In this document: positions 46,027-59,800 of the stretch, in pieces
How the letters are laid out: each line of letters opens with the position of its first letter
Numbering within the stretch: the first letter of the stretch is position 1
Assembly (NCBI GenBank): GCA_032629725.1
Contig: JAFEVB010000036.1
Coordinates: 1,240,001 to 1,304,000, forward strand
Source: Gremmenia infestans
Taxonomy: Eukaryota; Ascomycota; Leotiomycetes; Helotiales; Hamatocanthoscyphaceae
DNA: 64,000 bases
Direction of reading: 5' to 3'
The notes under the pieces: model-generated
The model's database searches: none
Seen by the model: the letters and a program-made list of their open reading frames with translations, nothing else
Told to the model about the DNA's origin: nothing
Translations under genes and position numbers: made by a program

Positions 46027-47298
46027 AACTTGCGCATGTCGTTTGGCAGAGGGATGGGGCTATTGCTGATTGTAATACACAAAGTATACAAGACGGTTTA
46101 CAAAAAGTTATAACAAAATGAGGATGATAAACATTCAATTGAAGAAGTTGCGATAGTGGTTAATGTTGTTGCTGTTGAGATACGAGTGAGTGAGTGATTG
46201 AGTGAGAGATGTCTCAATTGAACCAGGCTCTCTCAACACCACACAAAAACCGCGCAAAGTAAGATAGATAAACATCAAACACAAGAAGGCCAAAACAGCA
46301 GCCCCCTCCACGACCAGATATACCTCCTCCCCGTCCCCAAAATTCTCTCTTCCCCCGTCCCCACGTGACCAGAAATATGAGTCACATCACTTCGAATCTT
46401 CACTTTCTTTCCTCTAGAGCATGCAGCTTAAATGCACCAAATGCACATCGCTCTGCTTTCTATGCACATCAACACCGAGTTCCCATCGCGACACTTTCGT
46501 GATAAGCGCGTCTACTGGATCGAAAGAGCGGTGGCGTAGCGGAGGCCTGCATGCCTTGGCAGCCCTTGTTTCAAGGCTTCGAAGCGGATCCGCCAATGGA
46601 AAATGCTGAAACGTTGGATTTCCGGGGCTGCTTGCATACAGGGCGAGTGGTTGGGCTGCAGTGTCGTTGGAGGTGACCAATAGAAATAATAGGGGGATCG
46701 GATGTGGCATAGGAGGGGGCTGGGCGTTGAGGATCCATTGAAAATCGACACGCGACTTTGACGCGAATAAACGCGTTTGGGGTCTTGGCATCTATTGTGG
46801 CGGGGCAACGATTTCGTTGTTGTTTGTTTTGACTTTAGTTCATTGCCGGAAAGGGGAGAAGCGCGCCTGTTTCACCGTTGAGGTGAGGCGCAAATATCGA
46901 ATTGGGAATCTAGAGCTCCTCTCAAGTGAGGAACGTTGTTTCATATTACTGCTCTATATTGCTCGTTTCCCACTTCCTCATCGTCGCGTCGCTCCTACTT
47001 AGTACATATTCTTCTGGTACACCCAAAAGATCCCGCCTCCAGCTATGCATAAGATCGCTCAAATAAACGACACTGATCACTATAGAAGTATTAAGCACAG
47101 TGGTTATGCAATATCGCTGTAGTTTTGGTATCCTCCCGTGTATGATGATAATAACTCCGCAATGCGCCCTTCGTTTTGTTGGAAAAGGAAAATCGTATGT
47201 ACTGTATTGTATCTCTTCAGATCAAAGTCGAATTTTATAGAAGATGTGGCAGATAGGCCTGACTGAAGGCGAAAATGCTGGGAGGATTATGATTAGGA
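46027..47298. other. Intergenic region between tandem minus-strand genes
   Basis: Promoter of the F-box-like gene (right of 46026) and 3' flank of the histidine kinase. ORFs at 46414-46808 are unsupported. GAGTGAGTGA-type repeats are near 46180-46210, and one GTACTGTA word is at 47199-47206. Confidence 0.45.
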
Positions 47299-50200
47299 TT
47301 AAGTTGTGCCATCCTTATGTATAATAGGAGGGTCTGGTGAGCTGGATACCGTAGACCCTTCTACTTTTCGAGGGTCGCTGTTTCCGATCAATGAAGATGT
47401 TTCTGTCTCTTCCGGTATGGTGGCAAATTTCTTTAAAACCTGTTTCAACGCAGGCCGACGAATCGGCTTGCTCAGGAAATGATCCATGCCTAGCGTTTCC
47501 AGTCAGCTTAATATTCCAACGGGCGTGAAGATCTTACCAGAGTCGTAACATTCTTTGACATTGCTTTCTTCTGCAAATGCCGTTAGAGCAACGATTGGTG
47601 CTGAATAGCCCATTTGACGAATCAATCGGGTACTTTGGAGGCCATCAAGGTTCGGCATCTAGATACATCAGTATCGAATATAATCGAGCACTGTTTGATG
47701 TACTTACTTGTATGTCCATGAAAATGAGGTTAAAGTACTGGCCTTTGTCCATACTTTCCTTGACAATTTCGTAAGCCTCCTTGCCGTCCTTCGCAATGAC
47801 CACCTCAACATCATAAATGTCTTCGAGTTTGAGCATTCGAATGACGATCTCCTGATTGACTAAATTATCCTGGTTAGAGTCAGTATCGCCTTTCTTGATA
47901 TGAGTAAATTCGGATGTGGAGTGCGTCTGGGTTCAAGACTGTATAGCGGGGAAAATGCCGCTGAGGTTGGCACACTCACCTCAGCTACCAAGACTCGAAG
48001 TTTCCACGTCGACTTTCCTGCCGATTTCCCTACCGACTTTCCTACCGAATGTCCCGCCGCTTTGCCAAGCACTGCAAGGGGCTCTTTTGCATCTTTAGAC
48101 TTGGGGGATGGTGCGGACACCGAAGCAAAGAATGGTTGGCTAAGTCCAATGAGCCTAGGCTGTGTATCCTTCTCAAAGTCGCTGCTTTTCCTTGATTCAC
48201 TAGATGCTGTAGCTACCGGGTCCCCTTCTGGCTGTACACCATTAGAAACACTAACGGGCCTAGATCCATATACGTCTGAGCTAGAAGTAGATGGTGCTCT
48301 GGATTTCGTAAATTTCAGAGGGATTTTAACGGTAAATATTGTCCCGCTCGGCGGTTCTTGTGAGGATACAAGAGATATATCACCACCCATGAGACTGGCA
48401 AGTTGCGAGCAGATACTCAATCCAAGGCCAGTTCCTCCGAATTTCTTACTCAAGCCAAGATCGCCCTGCACAAATGGTTCGAAAACACGCTCTTGAAGGT
48501 GTAAAGGAATTCCAGGGCCTGTATCTTCCACATCAATTTGGAAAATTAAGGTTTTGGCATGCGAGGGTGGTGGTGTTGGCGAGCGTTCCCTGACTTGCAC
48601 TCGAGGAGTAGCTCCTAGGTCCATGGGATTGATTAGCAGTGCAGTCCCAACAGGGCTTCCAGCTGCACTGGTGTTCCTTGATATTTGAGATGTGTTTGAG
48701 CCTGAGCCATGGCCTGAGCCATGGCGAGGCCTTGAATTGCGCTGTGAGCTTCGTTTCGATCCGGATCCCATCGAGTTCCTACCCTTGTCGCTGGCAGTCT
48801 CGGCTTCACCCAGACACTTAATCCGTACTTCTACTTTGCCACCATCCGGCGCGAATTTCAGGCTATTGCTGACAAGGTTTATGATAACTTGGAGTATCCT
48901 ATGTTGGTCACCCCAAAGGCTATTGGACCAGTCAGCTTCTTTCAACCACGAGCGACGGATTTTAAGCATAAAGGTATATTAATGCGACTTACCTCATATC
49001 CTTCAGCCTGCCCGTGCCTTGTGGACCACGAGCAGGAAGGACCTTTTCTGACGAGAAAATGGCATTTTCCTCAACATCAGTGCCAATGAACCGAACCTTA
49101 AAATCAATGTTCTTTTCTTGAACTTGCTTCATGAAGATAGTCAGAATTTGCGTCTTGATATCGGCTAGTCGAAATTCCTTCTCCTCTAGGCTCAGTTGCT
49201 GGCCAATTTGGTTCTTGCTGAAGGTCAAAAGATCGTTCAGAAGATGCAGGAGAAGGTCTCCAGACTTATAGACAACCTGGAGACTACGTTTTATTCGGGG
49301 CAGGTCATCTTCGCCCATGCATACCGCACACATGCCTAAGATTCCGTTCAAGGGTGTTTTCAGTTCGTGCGAAATGTTTGCAATGAATAGAGTTTTACTC
49401 TCGTTGGCGGCCTCAGCAGCTTTCTTGCTGATCTCAAGCTCACGTGTGCGTTCAGCCACTTTCTCTTCGAGACTTTGGTATTGAAGGATGAGCTCGTCAC
49501 TCATGTTGTTAAAGGTGGCTAGATTCGATTAGTTATTTCCCACCATAGAGCGGATTAAAAGGTACTCACTCGTCAATTCTGTCAATTCGTCGGTTATCCA
49601 GTGCTTCCGGTCTGGAACTTTCGCTGGGATTCTGAAACCTCTCCTCCTCTCCTCTTCGCTATGCTCTATCTTGATCTTCCGCCGGCCAACAGTGGTTAAA
49701 TGTCTCAACCTTACGAACACTCCCCGTTTTGACCAATTTGAGCTAGGCCGATTTTCCAAATCCGCTTCTCCGTCAGAAGCATCATCGTAGAGTCCCTCGG
49801 ACCGCAAACTCCCCCCACTGGGTGTATATCCCATAGGGGTGATTGATTTCTTTGTTGCATCTCTTAATCTTCGTATAGGGCGTACACTGAAATGAGCTAT
49901 GGGTAGCACCACAAGGATGACGAAGCCCATGGTCCCAAACACACATGCGAATAAGATCCTGCGAAGCGTCGTTACAGGTGCCCAAGCCTCTGCGTGGCTC
50001 TGTTCAACGATGAGGAGCCAATCAGCCAAGGAAGTGTTCGGTCTTGCAAATCCCACACTGACTGACACATTGTTCTCGTTTTTAGTCGTCAAAAGACTAC
50101 CCGCACGATTGACCTGCGAACTGCGTTTCCCAAATCCAGTCAAGGCCGCCGGATAAGCACCCATGCTAAAATTAGACGTGCCGTACTTTGTCAAGTTCGA

Positions 50201-51455
50201 TGTGTAAGCATTGTGTCTGGAGTGTGAATTATCTGGAGGAAAGATAAACTTGACTTTGGCAGAATTCAAGACACCAGGAGCTGGTACATAGGCTCCATCT
50301 GCAGGCCTGTCACTGTATGTGAACTGATTCTCGCGCCGACTGGGTCCCACGATGAGTACAACACCTGAATTTGCTAGGCCCTCTCTAGAAGTTGTGACAT
50401 CAATGAGGGAAGATGCAGCAGCTACAACTGTCATGAAACCGAGCACAACATCCGAGTTCGAGTTATCAATTAGTGGCAAAGTTACTGAAATGAGGGCGAA
50501 TGATGCATTGACCTGTACTGGACCTAGTAGTAGCACAGATGACTGATTCAAGGGAAAGTCCGAGAAAGCAGTCGCTCTCATGAAATTAACAGAAGGATCC
50601 AGTGGGTCTGGCATAGACGTCGAGTTGTAGGTGATGTTCGGATAGAGTGCAGGTGGGTAACCCATCTCGTCATCATCATCGCCAAGTATGACTGGAGAGC
50701 CATTCGAAGATGAATACGGCAGGACGATTGGAGTAGTGTTGGCCGTTACCCTCAAAAGTCCCGTCGAATTACCCGTAGCATTCCGAGAAAATATTATCAC
50801 CTGTTGAAGAGATGATGATCCGCCGCTAGCTAAGGCGCTGGAAATATCGATACGGGCGTCACTAAATCCTTCTGTTAGCGTCAAATTTGAACAAAGAAAC
50901 CAAGCACAACGAAGTGAAACCAGATAGCTAGATTTTGCATCACAAAAGGACAAAGCTAGTTCCCAGGACCATATTTCTGTGCTCTCGAAACTTACTCAAA
51001 GTTGCTCGCGGTTTTATTGCCCGCATAGAAGCTCTTGAGAGAAGCCTGAACAAGTATTCGGGTGGTAATAGTATTACATGTTGACCGGATTAAGAGTAGA
51101 TCTGCGGCAATCTGAGCCGCCTTCAGACTTGCCGTGAGCGACAACGATTGGGATGTGACGCCGACCACGAAGTTATGGTTGTTAATCCCTGTCTAACGTA
51201 TTAGTATGATAAAGACCCGAATTGGTCAAGATAGCTAAAGAGCCCGGGAGCTGTGTCAGGAGCCAAGATCCCACATACTGTGAAATCAGTTTCCTTGGCT
51301 CCTGCCATAGCTCTCAGCTCCTGATCTCACGTAGTAAAACATGGTGCTTTTGTATGGAAATTTGACTGACAGGTTGCAATCGCAAGCACGGCGAGAGGTA
51401 CGAAAGCCGTCAGTAGAACGACGGCCCCCAGCTGCTCTCTAATGCCAATTCGCAT
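47299..51455 (-). CDS. SLN1: SLN1-type hybrid osmosensing histidine kinase (class VI)
   Basis: Eight exons on the minus strand, 51455-51371, 51188-50996, 50861-49570, 49518-48993, 48919-47980, 47869-47708, 47658-47538 and 47489-47299, join in phase to 1169 aa. An N-terminal membrane helix (LGAVVLLTAFVPLAVLAIA) is followed by a large extracellular domain with many N-glycosylation sites, a second helix (ILFACVFGTMGFVILVVLP) and a HAMP-like linker. The kinase has the phospho-acceptor His574 in NISHELKTPLNGILGM, the N box VIINLVSNSLKFAP, DTGPGIP and GGTGLGLSIC. A C-terminal receiver carries AEDNLVNQE, the phospho-acceptor Asp1064 in LIFMDIQMPNLDG and the Lys in LSKPIRRP. In yeast this sensor feeds Ypd1-Ssk1 and the HOG MAP-kinase pathway. 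A long Ser/Gly-rich insert separates kinase subdomains, and a VGKS repeat precedes the receiver. Confidence 0.94.
48701..48724 (-). repeat. 12-bp tandem duplication in the kinase gene
   Basis: Two identical 12-bp units (+ strand CCTGAGCCATGG) encode part of a Gly/Ser/His repeat in the disordered insert of the histidine kinase. Confidence 0.8.
51257..51304. repeat. 11-bp inverted repeat within first intron of the histidine kinase
   Basis: CAGGAGCCAAG (51257-51267) and CTTGGCTCCTG (51294-51304) are perfect inverted arms with a 26-nt loop, inside the 182-nt intron 51189-51370. The pre-mRNA could fold a stem between donor and acceptor. Confidence 0.7.
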
Positions 51456-53595
51456 CTTGAATGCCCCACCCAGGAGGCGACTCCTGGTCCAGGCTCGCCA
51501 ATATGTTGCTCTCCTTGATGCATATGTTGCGGGTATTCTATAAGCCTTCCCTTCCTTTGCCCATCCACTGAAGCTTGGGAGTGGCTTGCAACGTAACGAA
51601 AGCCCGAGATTCCTATATGACAGGGCCCATGTTCCAGAAACTCGACCGGAGATATGGAGGTTCGCGTTCGGGCTTTATGTTGGAGGAGGTCGTCGATTTG
51701 GCAATAGCTCGAAAGTGTAGGAACGGTTGGCTGGCTGGTTGTCGTTTCTTTGTGAACTCAGCTTGTTGATCAAAGAATCAAACGGGCGACGGACGTCTCA
51801 ATACCATCATTTCTCGACACCAGCAATAGCCATAGTCTGCTAGCTAGCAATAAGTTGATATGATAGCCGGCTGTTGTTGTGGCACTCGAACTGGAACTGG
51901 AACTTGAAGATGGAATTGACTCGAGGCTGTTTGCGACGGTGATGTGGTTGAAGCATGCGGTACGAGGATACAGTACGATGGAAGTAAACTTTGGTACAGT
52001 GCAGTACAAAATGCGATACGGCCCAGAACCGGCGGCAGCACGAAACGAGAAAAAGCTACGGAGTAGGCTCCTCCTGTCAGATTATCCTAACTCTTACAGG
52101 GCTCGCTAGACCCTAAAATACAGGGGAAGTCTTGAAAGTCACAGTGGCTAGAACCACAAGACCACCACGGACCACCGGACACTCGCGGGAATGAAGCCTG
52201 ATGCGGCAGTTTTGCATGGGTTGGCTGGTGGGAGCATGGCGGAATCCCATCTTTTGCAGAAGATTTTCAGATTGCCATACAAGGATACGACTCGTACGTT
52301 GAAACACCGAGCATAACCGCCTCCCGTGAAGATACAGTATATCCTCGTACTGTATCGTAGATTTAAAAGCTGCCATTATTACCGGTATTATAGGTACCTA
52401 CCTACTGTACTAACTGTAGTGAGATCCAAACTTCATGACTTCATGCACTCGCATCCACATCCGCATCCACATCCACGCGGACACCCACACCCACCCACAC
52501 TTGCTATTATCCACTCGTACACAGTTAGACAAAGCCAAAGACGGCGTCGCTCAATAAAACCGGGGTAGGAATTAACATCCCATCCCTCCAATCGCCGCTG
52601 AGATTGCCGATACTGGGCTGCCCAGTAGGGAGGGTCCTCCACAACATGCCACCCATGCATCATATCATGTACCGTACTCCGTACTTGCACAACGGTAACC
52701 GTTTATATGTACTCGGAACTCCAAATCTTCAACCTAATGATAATGGTAAGTAACCTCGGGTTGAGCGAAAAGCTCAAAGGATAAATCAACAATCGGGATT
52801 CTTTCTTTAGTCTCCAATGAAACGCGGCCCCGGAATACCGGAGATACTAATCTAGTCTGATTCCTATAACTAATCATCCGTTAAGAAGCTTGAGTTCCTC
52901 TATTGATAGCGGAGTAGGAACTCTATCTGTTGAGAAAATGCAGCTTTACGTAGCATCAAAGTAGATCTATAGAATATCTCCTTGTAGGAACCTTATGATT
53001 GAAAATCCAGTTCTTACTACCTTATCACTCAGCGCATTGTATCTTTTTTTTCTAGGGACATAATGAGTGTAGTGTAGGTGTTTAGCAATCGGAATAGGTA
53101 CTCTTTGTGATCGTGTATTCTTTTTACGCCTAGCAGATATATCTTAGAGAGGAAGGGGGAGAGGAACAGAAAACCGGCACATTTTTATGTAAAGATCATA
53201 GTAAGTGCCATTCCTTATGTCCAGCCCAAGGTGGGTGTTGGTATCACAAGTCATAAATCAATGGAGACTTAACGACCTTTGAAAAATGATTCTTCGACTC
53301 AAGACAGAAGAAAAATAGACTCGCGACGTTAAAAATGTTGCAATCTACTATCTACCTACTTGGGCAGATTTGTATGAATCAATATTCTCTCTATCGCAAT
53401 GTCATTCGTTCACTAAATCCACTGCGAAGTGTGATAGTGACAGCGTCATGGGGATCTTTCTCTCACTAGGCTAGTCTCGTGAAGGAATCCAGTCCAGTCT
53501 ACAAGACAACCTCCCCCCACCTCTCTCCCTACCCCCTCCTCTTAGCTCAACTCCTCTTGTACATACTCGATGCCTACTCCATAAGACGCGCCAGC
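51456..53595. other. Long divergent intergenic region, SLN1 / Sac phosphatase
   Basis: 2.1 kb without a recognised gene. It contains several TACAGTAC/GTACTGTA words (51969, 51994, 52347, 52403), a GCATCCACATCC duplication (52451-52474) and CA-rich runs near 52480-52500. Short ORFs lack domains. Confidence 0.45.
52451..52474 (+). repeat. GCATCCACATCC tandem duplication
   Basis: Two identical 12-bp units followed by degenerate CCACAC repeats; intergenic. Confidence 0.8.
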
Positions 53596-56500
53596 ATGCC
53601 TGGCCTTGCGCGGAAAATCCTTATTTTCGCGGCTGTTGATGGGATTATTCTACAACCACTGGCGCAAAAAGGACAGCGCCCAGTACCCGCTACGAAGATT
53701 GCGTACACTGATCACCACATCGGGCCAGTATTGAAAGATGGAGGCGAGGGCGAGAGCGAGAGTGAGGGCGGTGGAAAGAATTTTGAGGGTGGTGGAAAGA
53801 ACTTCGAGGCTTTTGGGATCGTAGGTCAGTAAACTCGGTTTTGGTTCTACTGGATCATTTGCAGGATGTCTTCGCATTTTAATGCTTTCTACGGGTTTCA
53901 CATTGCATTCGCTCCTTGGTAGAACACAAAAAGCTAACGCATACTTTGCAGGTTTGTTGACAGGTTCTAAGTCCTCCTTTTTGGTATCGATTACGAGACG
54001 CCAGCAAGTGGCCTTGATTCAAGGCAAACCGATCTTTTGCATAACTGAAGTTGCCATAACTCCACTAGCATCGAGAGCGGAAGCCGCCGCATCCATCACC
54101 CATACCCAGACATCATTACGAGGAAAAATGGCCGATAACGACAGCACGGATGACAGCGATTCAGAGGCTGAAGAGGGACAGATATCTGCTGCGGTTGGCG
54201 ACGATGTAGATGACGAGGACTTACATCCAGCAGTCGTAGATTCAACCCCCGCGGAACATAAGAGGACAAGCAGTGTAGCGGAGGATGTCATCTCACGGAA
54301 GGGCGGCTATGGCCGATTTGCAAAGAAATGGTTCTCGAAAAAGGGATGGACAGCAGACCAACGACGGAACCTTGGAATGACTGCGGCAATTTCAGATGTT
54401 GACGACCCCTCGACTTCTCCAGTACCAGTCAATACAAGCCCTGTTACCGAGAACATCGTGAGCTCGGACCCAAGAGGCTCGAAGCCTAATGATTCTGCTG
54501 CAAGCTTACTCCCAAAATTATTGCGGACAACTCAAATCCTTTTCGGCTCATCTCGGAGTTTTTATTACTCATACGACTATGATATTACAAGAAGTTTCCG
54601 GAATCGTCGGACGACAAACTCTGAAATTCCACTTCATACTCAAGTCGACCCTCTATATTTTTGGAACAAGCACATCATGCAGCCTTTCATTAATGCAGGG
54701 CAAAGTTCATTTGTCCTACCACTGATGCAAGGATTTGTCGGTCAACAGGAATTCGAGATGGATACTGACCCTCCTAAACCAGGTCTCTGCCTTGATGGAG
54801 CTGAAAAGTCCTCAATGGAGATGGTAGACTTATCCACAGGTCACGGGCTCCAGGACACCGTGCAAGTTCCGGATACCGATGGAAGCTCAGACAGGCCTAA
54901 AGACCCCCAGACCAATCATAGTAGCTCTATCAAGTCTTATCTAATAACTCTGATCTCTCGAAGATCAGTGCAAAGAGCGGGCCTAAGATACCTACGACGA
55001 GGGGTTGATGATGAAGGCCATACAGCCAACGGAGTAGAAACCGAACAAATTCTCTCTGATCCTAAGTGGAACCCTTCCAGCAAGATACACTCATTTGTAC
55101 AAATTCGTGGCAGCATTCCAGTCTTCTTCTCACAGTCGCCATACTCATTTAAACCCATCCCTCAGATACAGCATTCCACCGAGACAAACTACCAAGCTTT
55201 TGTCAAACATTTTGACAACATTTCAGACAGGTATGGCTCAGTCCAGGTGGCTTCGTTAGTAGAAAAACATGGACCTGAAGCCATCGTCGGTGAACAATAC
55301 GAGAAGTTAGTTGCTCGTTTGAATGAGTCGGGCGGAATCAAGGGATCTCCGTTAGCATTTGAGTGGTTCGATTTCCACTCAGCCTGTCGAGGAATGAAGT
55401 TTGAAAATGTCAGCTTGCTTATGGATGCGCTTGCGAAGAAATTAGACGCTTTTGGCTACACGGTTGAATTGAATGGCGCTCGATTATCGACACAAAGTGG
55501 AGTGCTGAGAACCAATTGCATGGATTGCCTTGACCGAACGAACGTGGTACAAAACTCGTTCGGGAAGAGAGCGCTGGAATTGCAGCTCAAGACGGAGGGC
55601 ATTGAGCTTGGCCTCCAGCAAGACCAAACAACACAGTGGTTCAATACACTATGGGCAGATAATGGCGATGCTATCTCAAAACGTAAGGCTTTGGGGGTCT
55701 CGTTTATCTCTTTAGGCATTTCGAGTCCCGAAACACGCTTCGGGAGCTCTTCCTTCTGCGATCTTGCTATACTTCTAACCCCTTTCTGAAGATCTAAAAC
55801 TAATACCCCGCCTTTTCTAGAATACGCATCAACCGCTGCGCTCAAAGGCGACTTCACTCGGACAAGGAAAAGAGATTACAAGGGTGCCTTGACAGACATG
55901 GGACTATCCATCTCTAGGTTCTATAGCGGGTACGTATCTATCATCAAAAACTTTCTTGCGCGCAAAAGTTGACGTGATTTTAAGAATCGTCAATGATTAC
56001 TTTAGCCAAGCAGCAATTGACTTTTTGCTTGGCAATGTCACATCAGTTGTCTTTGAAGACTTTGAAACATCAATGATGAGTCGTGACCCCGCGGTTTCTA
56101 TGCATAAGATGCGCCAACAAGCCATCGAGGTATGCCGGAAACTCGTTGTTGCAGACGAGCATGAAGAGTTTATAGGCGGCTGGACGCTTCTCACGCCGCA
56201 AGTCCCAAACACCATCAAATCGATGCCATTCGAAGAGTCCGTCTTACTGTTGACAGACTCGGGATTATACTCGTGTAGATTTGATTGGAATCTGGAAAAG
56301 GTGTCATCCTTTGAGCGAGTGTCATTGGCACACGTTATTGGCATAAAGTACGGGACGTTCATCATATCTACGCTGTCTGTTTCGCAGGCCGACGAGCAGA
56401 GGAACGTCGGATTCGTTGTCACGTACAAAGCTGGAGCGAACGATATCACTAGAGTGAACACACGGTCGATGTCTAGCGTATCACGCACAGATACCGATTT

Positions 56501-56843
56501 GCCTGAAGGAACTGCCACCCCGCCGCCAACATCAGGATTGGCAGGTCTTTTAGGGAACTCTGGTCCAACGATAACAACAAACCGGCTCTTGGCTTTGAAA
56601 GCTTTACCATCTCGAGATGCGGTTGCGGAAGGGACTGAAAGTAGATTGTCCGAGATTGAGCAAGTGAAGACGATTTGCTCGGAGATAGAGCGCATGGTAC
56701 TTCACGGCCAAGTGCTGGAAGTGGGCACGGAGAGAAAGAGCCTTGTCGAGAGTGGTGATATAATCAGCTTAGCCGAAGCGCGAAAAAGTACTGGCTTGCT
56801 GGAGCAACTGGGCCACAGTTTTAAGAAATTAATATGGGCATAG
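53596..56843 (+). CDS. Sac-domain phosphoinositide phosphatase with hSac2 domain (INPP5F-like)
   Basis: Four exons, 53596-53824, 53952-55682, 55821-55929 and 55985-56843, join in phase to 975 aa. A Sac domain spans about residues 60-720, split by an acidic/Ser-rich insert after GLLTGSKSSFLVSITRRQQVA. The catalytic CX5R motif is seen in RTNCMDCLDRTNVVQ, followed by QYASTAALKGDFTRTRKRDY after the second intron. The C-terminal part (VNDYFSQAAIDFLLGN ... LLTDSGLYSCRFDWNLEKV) fits the hSac2 domain. Human INPP5F/Sac2 removes the 4-phosphate from phosphatidylinositol phosphates in the endocytic pathway; a similar role is inferred. Two tandem GGGKNFE copies (53767-53808) lie in the N-terminal part. 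Confidence 0.9.
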
Positions 56844-59800
56844 ATGAATTAGAAGTAAAGGATATCCAATGATTAATAACGACTAGGTTCATGACTAGAC
56901 AAGCGTTCAAGTGTTGCATTCGGAGATATAGGTGACTGTACAGTAATGTGGGGCTCAAATCTTTAGCAAGAATTCGCAAGAGGCTCTTTCTTCTCCAGTG
57001 AAGTACCCCAGTGAAATACGTAGGTGCTAATGCACAACACATTGCAACATGAACGCACGGAGCGCAAAGAAACAGGCAATTTTTCTGTAGGTCCTCTGAA
57101 GAGAGTTTATGGTCTGATGATGTGCAAGGTAGCTTCGCGCCTAGCAGTATACAGGGAACGCTCTGAGGCCTTGGTCATTATGGTCTGATTTCATAAAAGC
57201 GACTGAACGAGATCCTGTACTGTATACCGCCGTATAAGATGCATCTCGTACCTACCAACCGAATGCTACAGTACAGGGCTACTATAGACCGACGATGAGG
57301 AGGGAGGGGGGTTTTCCAGTCAGCATTTTCCGCGTATGTAATCTTTCAGCCGGCCAATGAAAGAGAGGTCTGTAGGTATGTTACATGCATTCCATCGTGC
57401 ACTGCGAATGAACGAATGCCGGATTTTTGACTTGTCTAGATAGATACTCTTGGCATATGGTAGGCTGTTGTGCAACCTAGCATGCCTCGGCAGCAGGAGA
57501 CGTCGCGTTATCAGAAGCTTGCGTTTCTCGTTCCTGGAATCTGTACTGTAGTGGTAACGAAATGTTCGTTCTTATCTGATTTAGAACGCGGTGCTATAAG
57601 GACTCGCTTTGGATATTCCACCAACGGTTGCTTTTACCATCCCGCAAGTAGGTAGCGCTTTGTATGGTCACTTGCAGGCTTAACAAAATAACTGTCACTC
57701 AGGGTCTTCTATAGGGTCTTCTTTTGCTTTTGCTTTTGATTTCGCTTTCAATAGCGGTGTATGGGAATCTCCAGAGCGGAGTGATTTTCTGCAGTCAGAT
57801 CTTTGCTTCCATCTAGTGGACCCAAGACATGGGGATAAGGCAAGAGGTACATAAGGTACATAGGTATACGAGTATGAATCAGAAGTCATGGTTCTAAGGT
57901 AGAATAGGCTAATCTCGGGAACCCTCCATTCGGAATTGTCACGGTACAAACAAGGACTGCGGATAGTCTGCCTGATTCGGAATCCTATACATACCAAATT
58001 TTTGTACTGTAGAGGTTTTGGTTGAAGCGGGTCGATGGAAAGGAACTGTGCTTGCACTTGATGAAATATTTCAGACAATAGAGACCTAGATGATTGACTT
58101 GTCCCTCTTCACTTCCCGCCCCGCTAGCCGTAGAGACTTAGACTATTTGGTATGTCAAATTCCGCCTCAAACTTTTCTTCCCACAGGACTTCTCATTTCG
58201 GAACTATGTAAGGTATAAGTTCCTAAATAGGATGGTGTACTATAAGTCTTAGCTGTCAGCAGGATTGACTGCCCTTACTGAAGTCGGAATACGATGCGGC
58301 CAACAAGCGGCTGGGCAAGGGGTCTGCTGCACGCACAACACACGCCATGCTCACGCAGTTGAATGATTCAGTAGATCCGTGTCGGATTTCCATTCTGAGT
58401 CATCAAGGACTGAGTTTGTGTCAGATGTCAAGCATCTCGATGGGATGCGATGCATTGAAACCTTATCCTTATCTGTCTGCACTCTGGCCCGTGAATAGAG
58501 AAAGGTCCCGGTGTTAAAGTAGCCTACTGCACCTTAGCTACTAAGCTAGGTACGGACTATGAGTTTATATACGGGAGAAGTCTATTTTATCTGAGGACTT
58601 ACTTGGCTGAAGTTGGGAAAGTTACGTCTTGGGGGCTTACCCGTGTTTGTTAGAGTACTACCCGTTAGGAGCTAAGGAGCCTCCGTGACGATCTAGTAAA
58701 GCCTCTGGAGTTAACGTCAAACTTGCATATGAGATCGCACAACAATAGAGAGATCGGGCAGGCATAGAACAATTCCAGATCCAATAGGAACCATCCTTCC
58801 ACGCCCGTATTGCGATCAAGCCCATATTAACAAACTAGGGGTAGGTGCTTGAACTACACTGGCGTCCTTGTTTATGGGTGGGTTAAGAATTGTACAAGAG
58901 GTGCTGAAGATATACCGTATATGTCTGTCTATCCTTTTCTCCTTGCTAGTGTTGCATATTGGGGGAACTTTGGGGCCATCGGGTTGACCGATAATTTACC
59001 CGTAGAGAGATTCGCAGAAACGTGTTGTGCAACCTGTGGCTTTGAGGAGGACAAGTCATCCACAGGCAAGAAGTGTAATTGTGTCGAGATGTACTGTAGA
59101 GTGTATGTAAACTCCGCGTCGACGCTGTCAGCCCGCATAAAGACCTTGGTCTTGGCCTTCGCTGCGGGGTACTATAGAGGGTTAGTGGTAGTGCTAGCGG
59201 ATGCATTTTATTTCTACTTCGTACAAGCCAGCCAAGTCAGCAATTGTTGTACATGCATAGTAAGCAGGCAAAACTTTAGGTAAGAACTTCGTGTGCTGGT
59301 CCTCAGTCGTGAGTGGCCCATTTTCACTGGGGGCAAGCCGATCGGCGAGCACTAGTAGTACCGTACCTTCCCACGTTGCCCAAGCAAGATTGCGTTTCTC
59401 TTTCAAAGCTCCCACCCGCGTGTGAGAGGAGGGGTCCAACGTTCGTTCGTTACCGCTCATCCCCCACTTGCGTAGCTCTACCATTGGATGCTACATTTTC
59501 CCCAAGCGGAATCGGTCCTGTCGACAGCGGTGTCAATATGTCAAGTGTCTTGATGGAACCATAGAACCTGGGGCTCCGATGGGAAGCCGAACCTTAATAC
59601 AAGTCTTCATTATCGTCAGACCATGTGTGGACTAATTGAGTCGAGCGGCGGATCGCTCCCTCCGTAGTTCTAGTTCTTTTAAAACAGATCAACATCCCCG
59701 TGGGTCCTCAATTGACTCTTGAGGGTTAAATAATCTGCTTATTGGTGTTGCGTCGCTGAAGTTGACGACTTTGACCCCAGAGTTGCACACTTACTAGCCG

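Noticed and set aside
46414..46808. Overlapping ORFs of 98-125 codons between the F-box-like and kinase genes
   Set aside because: Three overlapping frames on both strands, none with a domain or family likeness; typical chance ORFs of GC-balanced intergenic DNA.
58849..59283. 144-codon ORF on the + strand
   Set aside because: Begins with TTG, the first ATG is 24 codons in, no domain or family resemblance, and no splice context; treated as chance.
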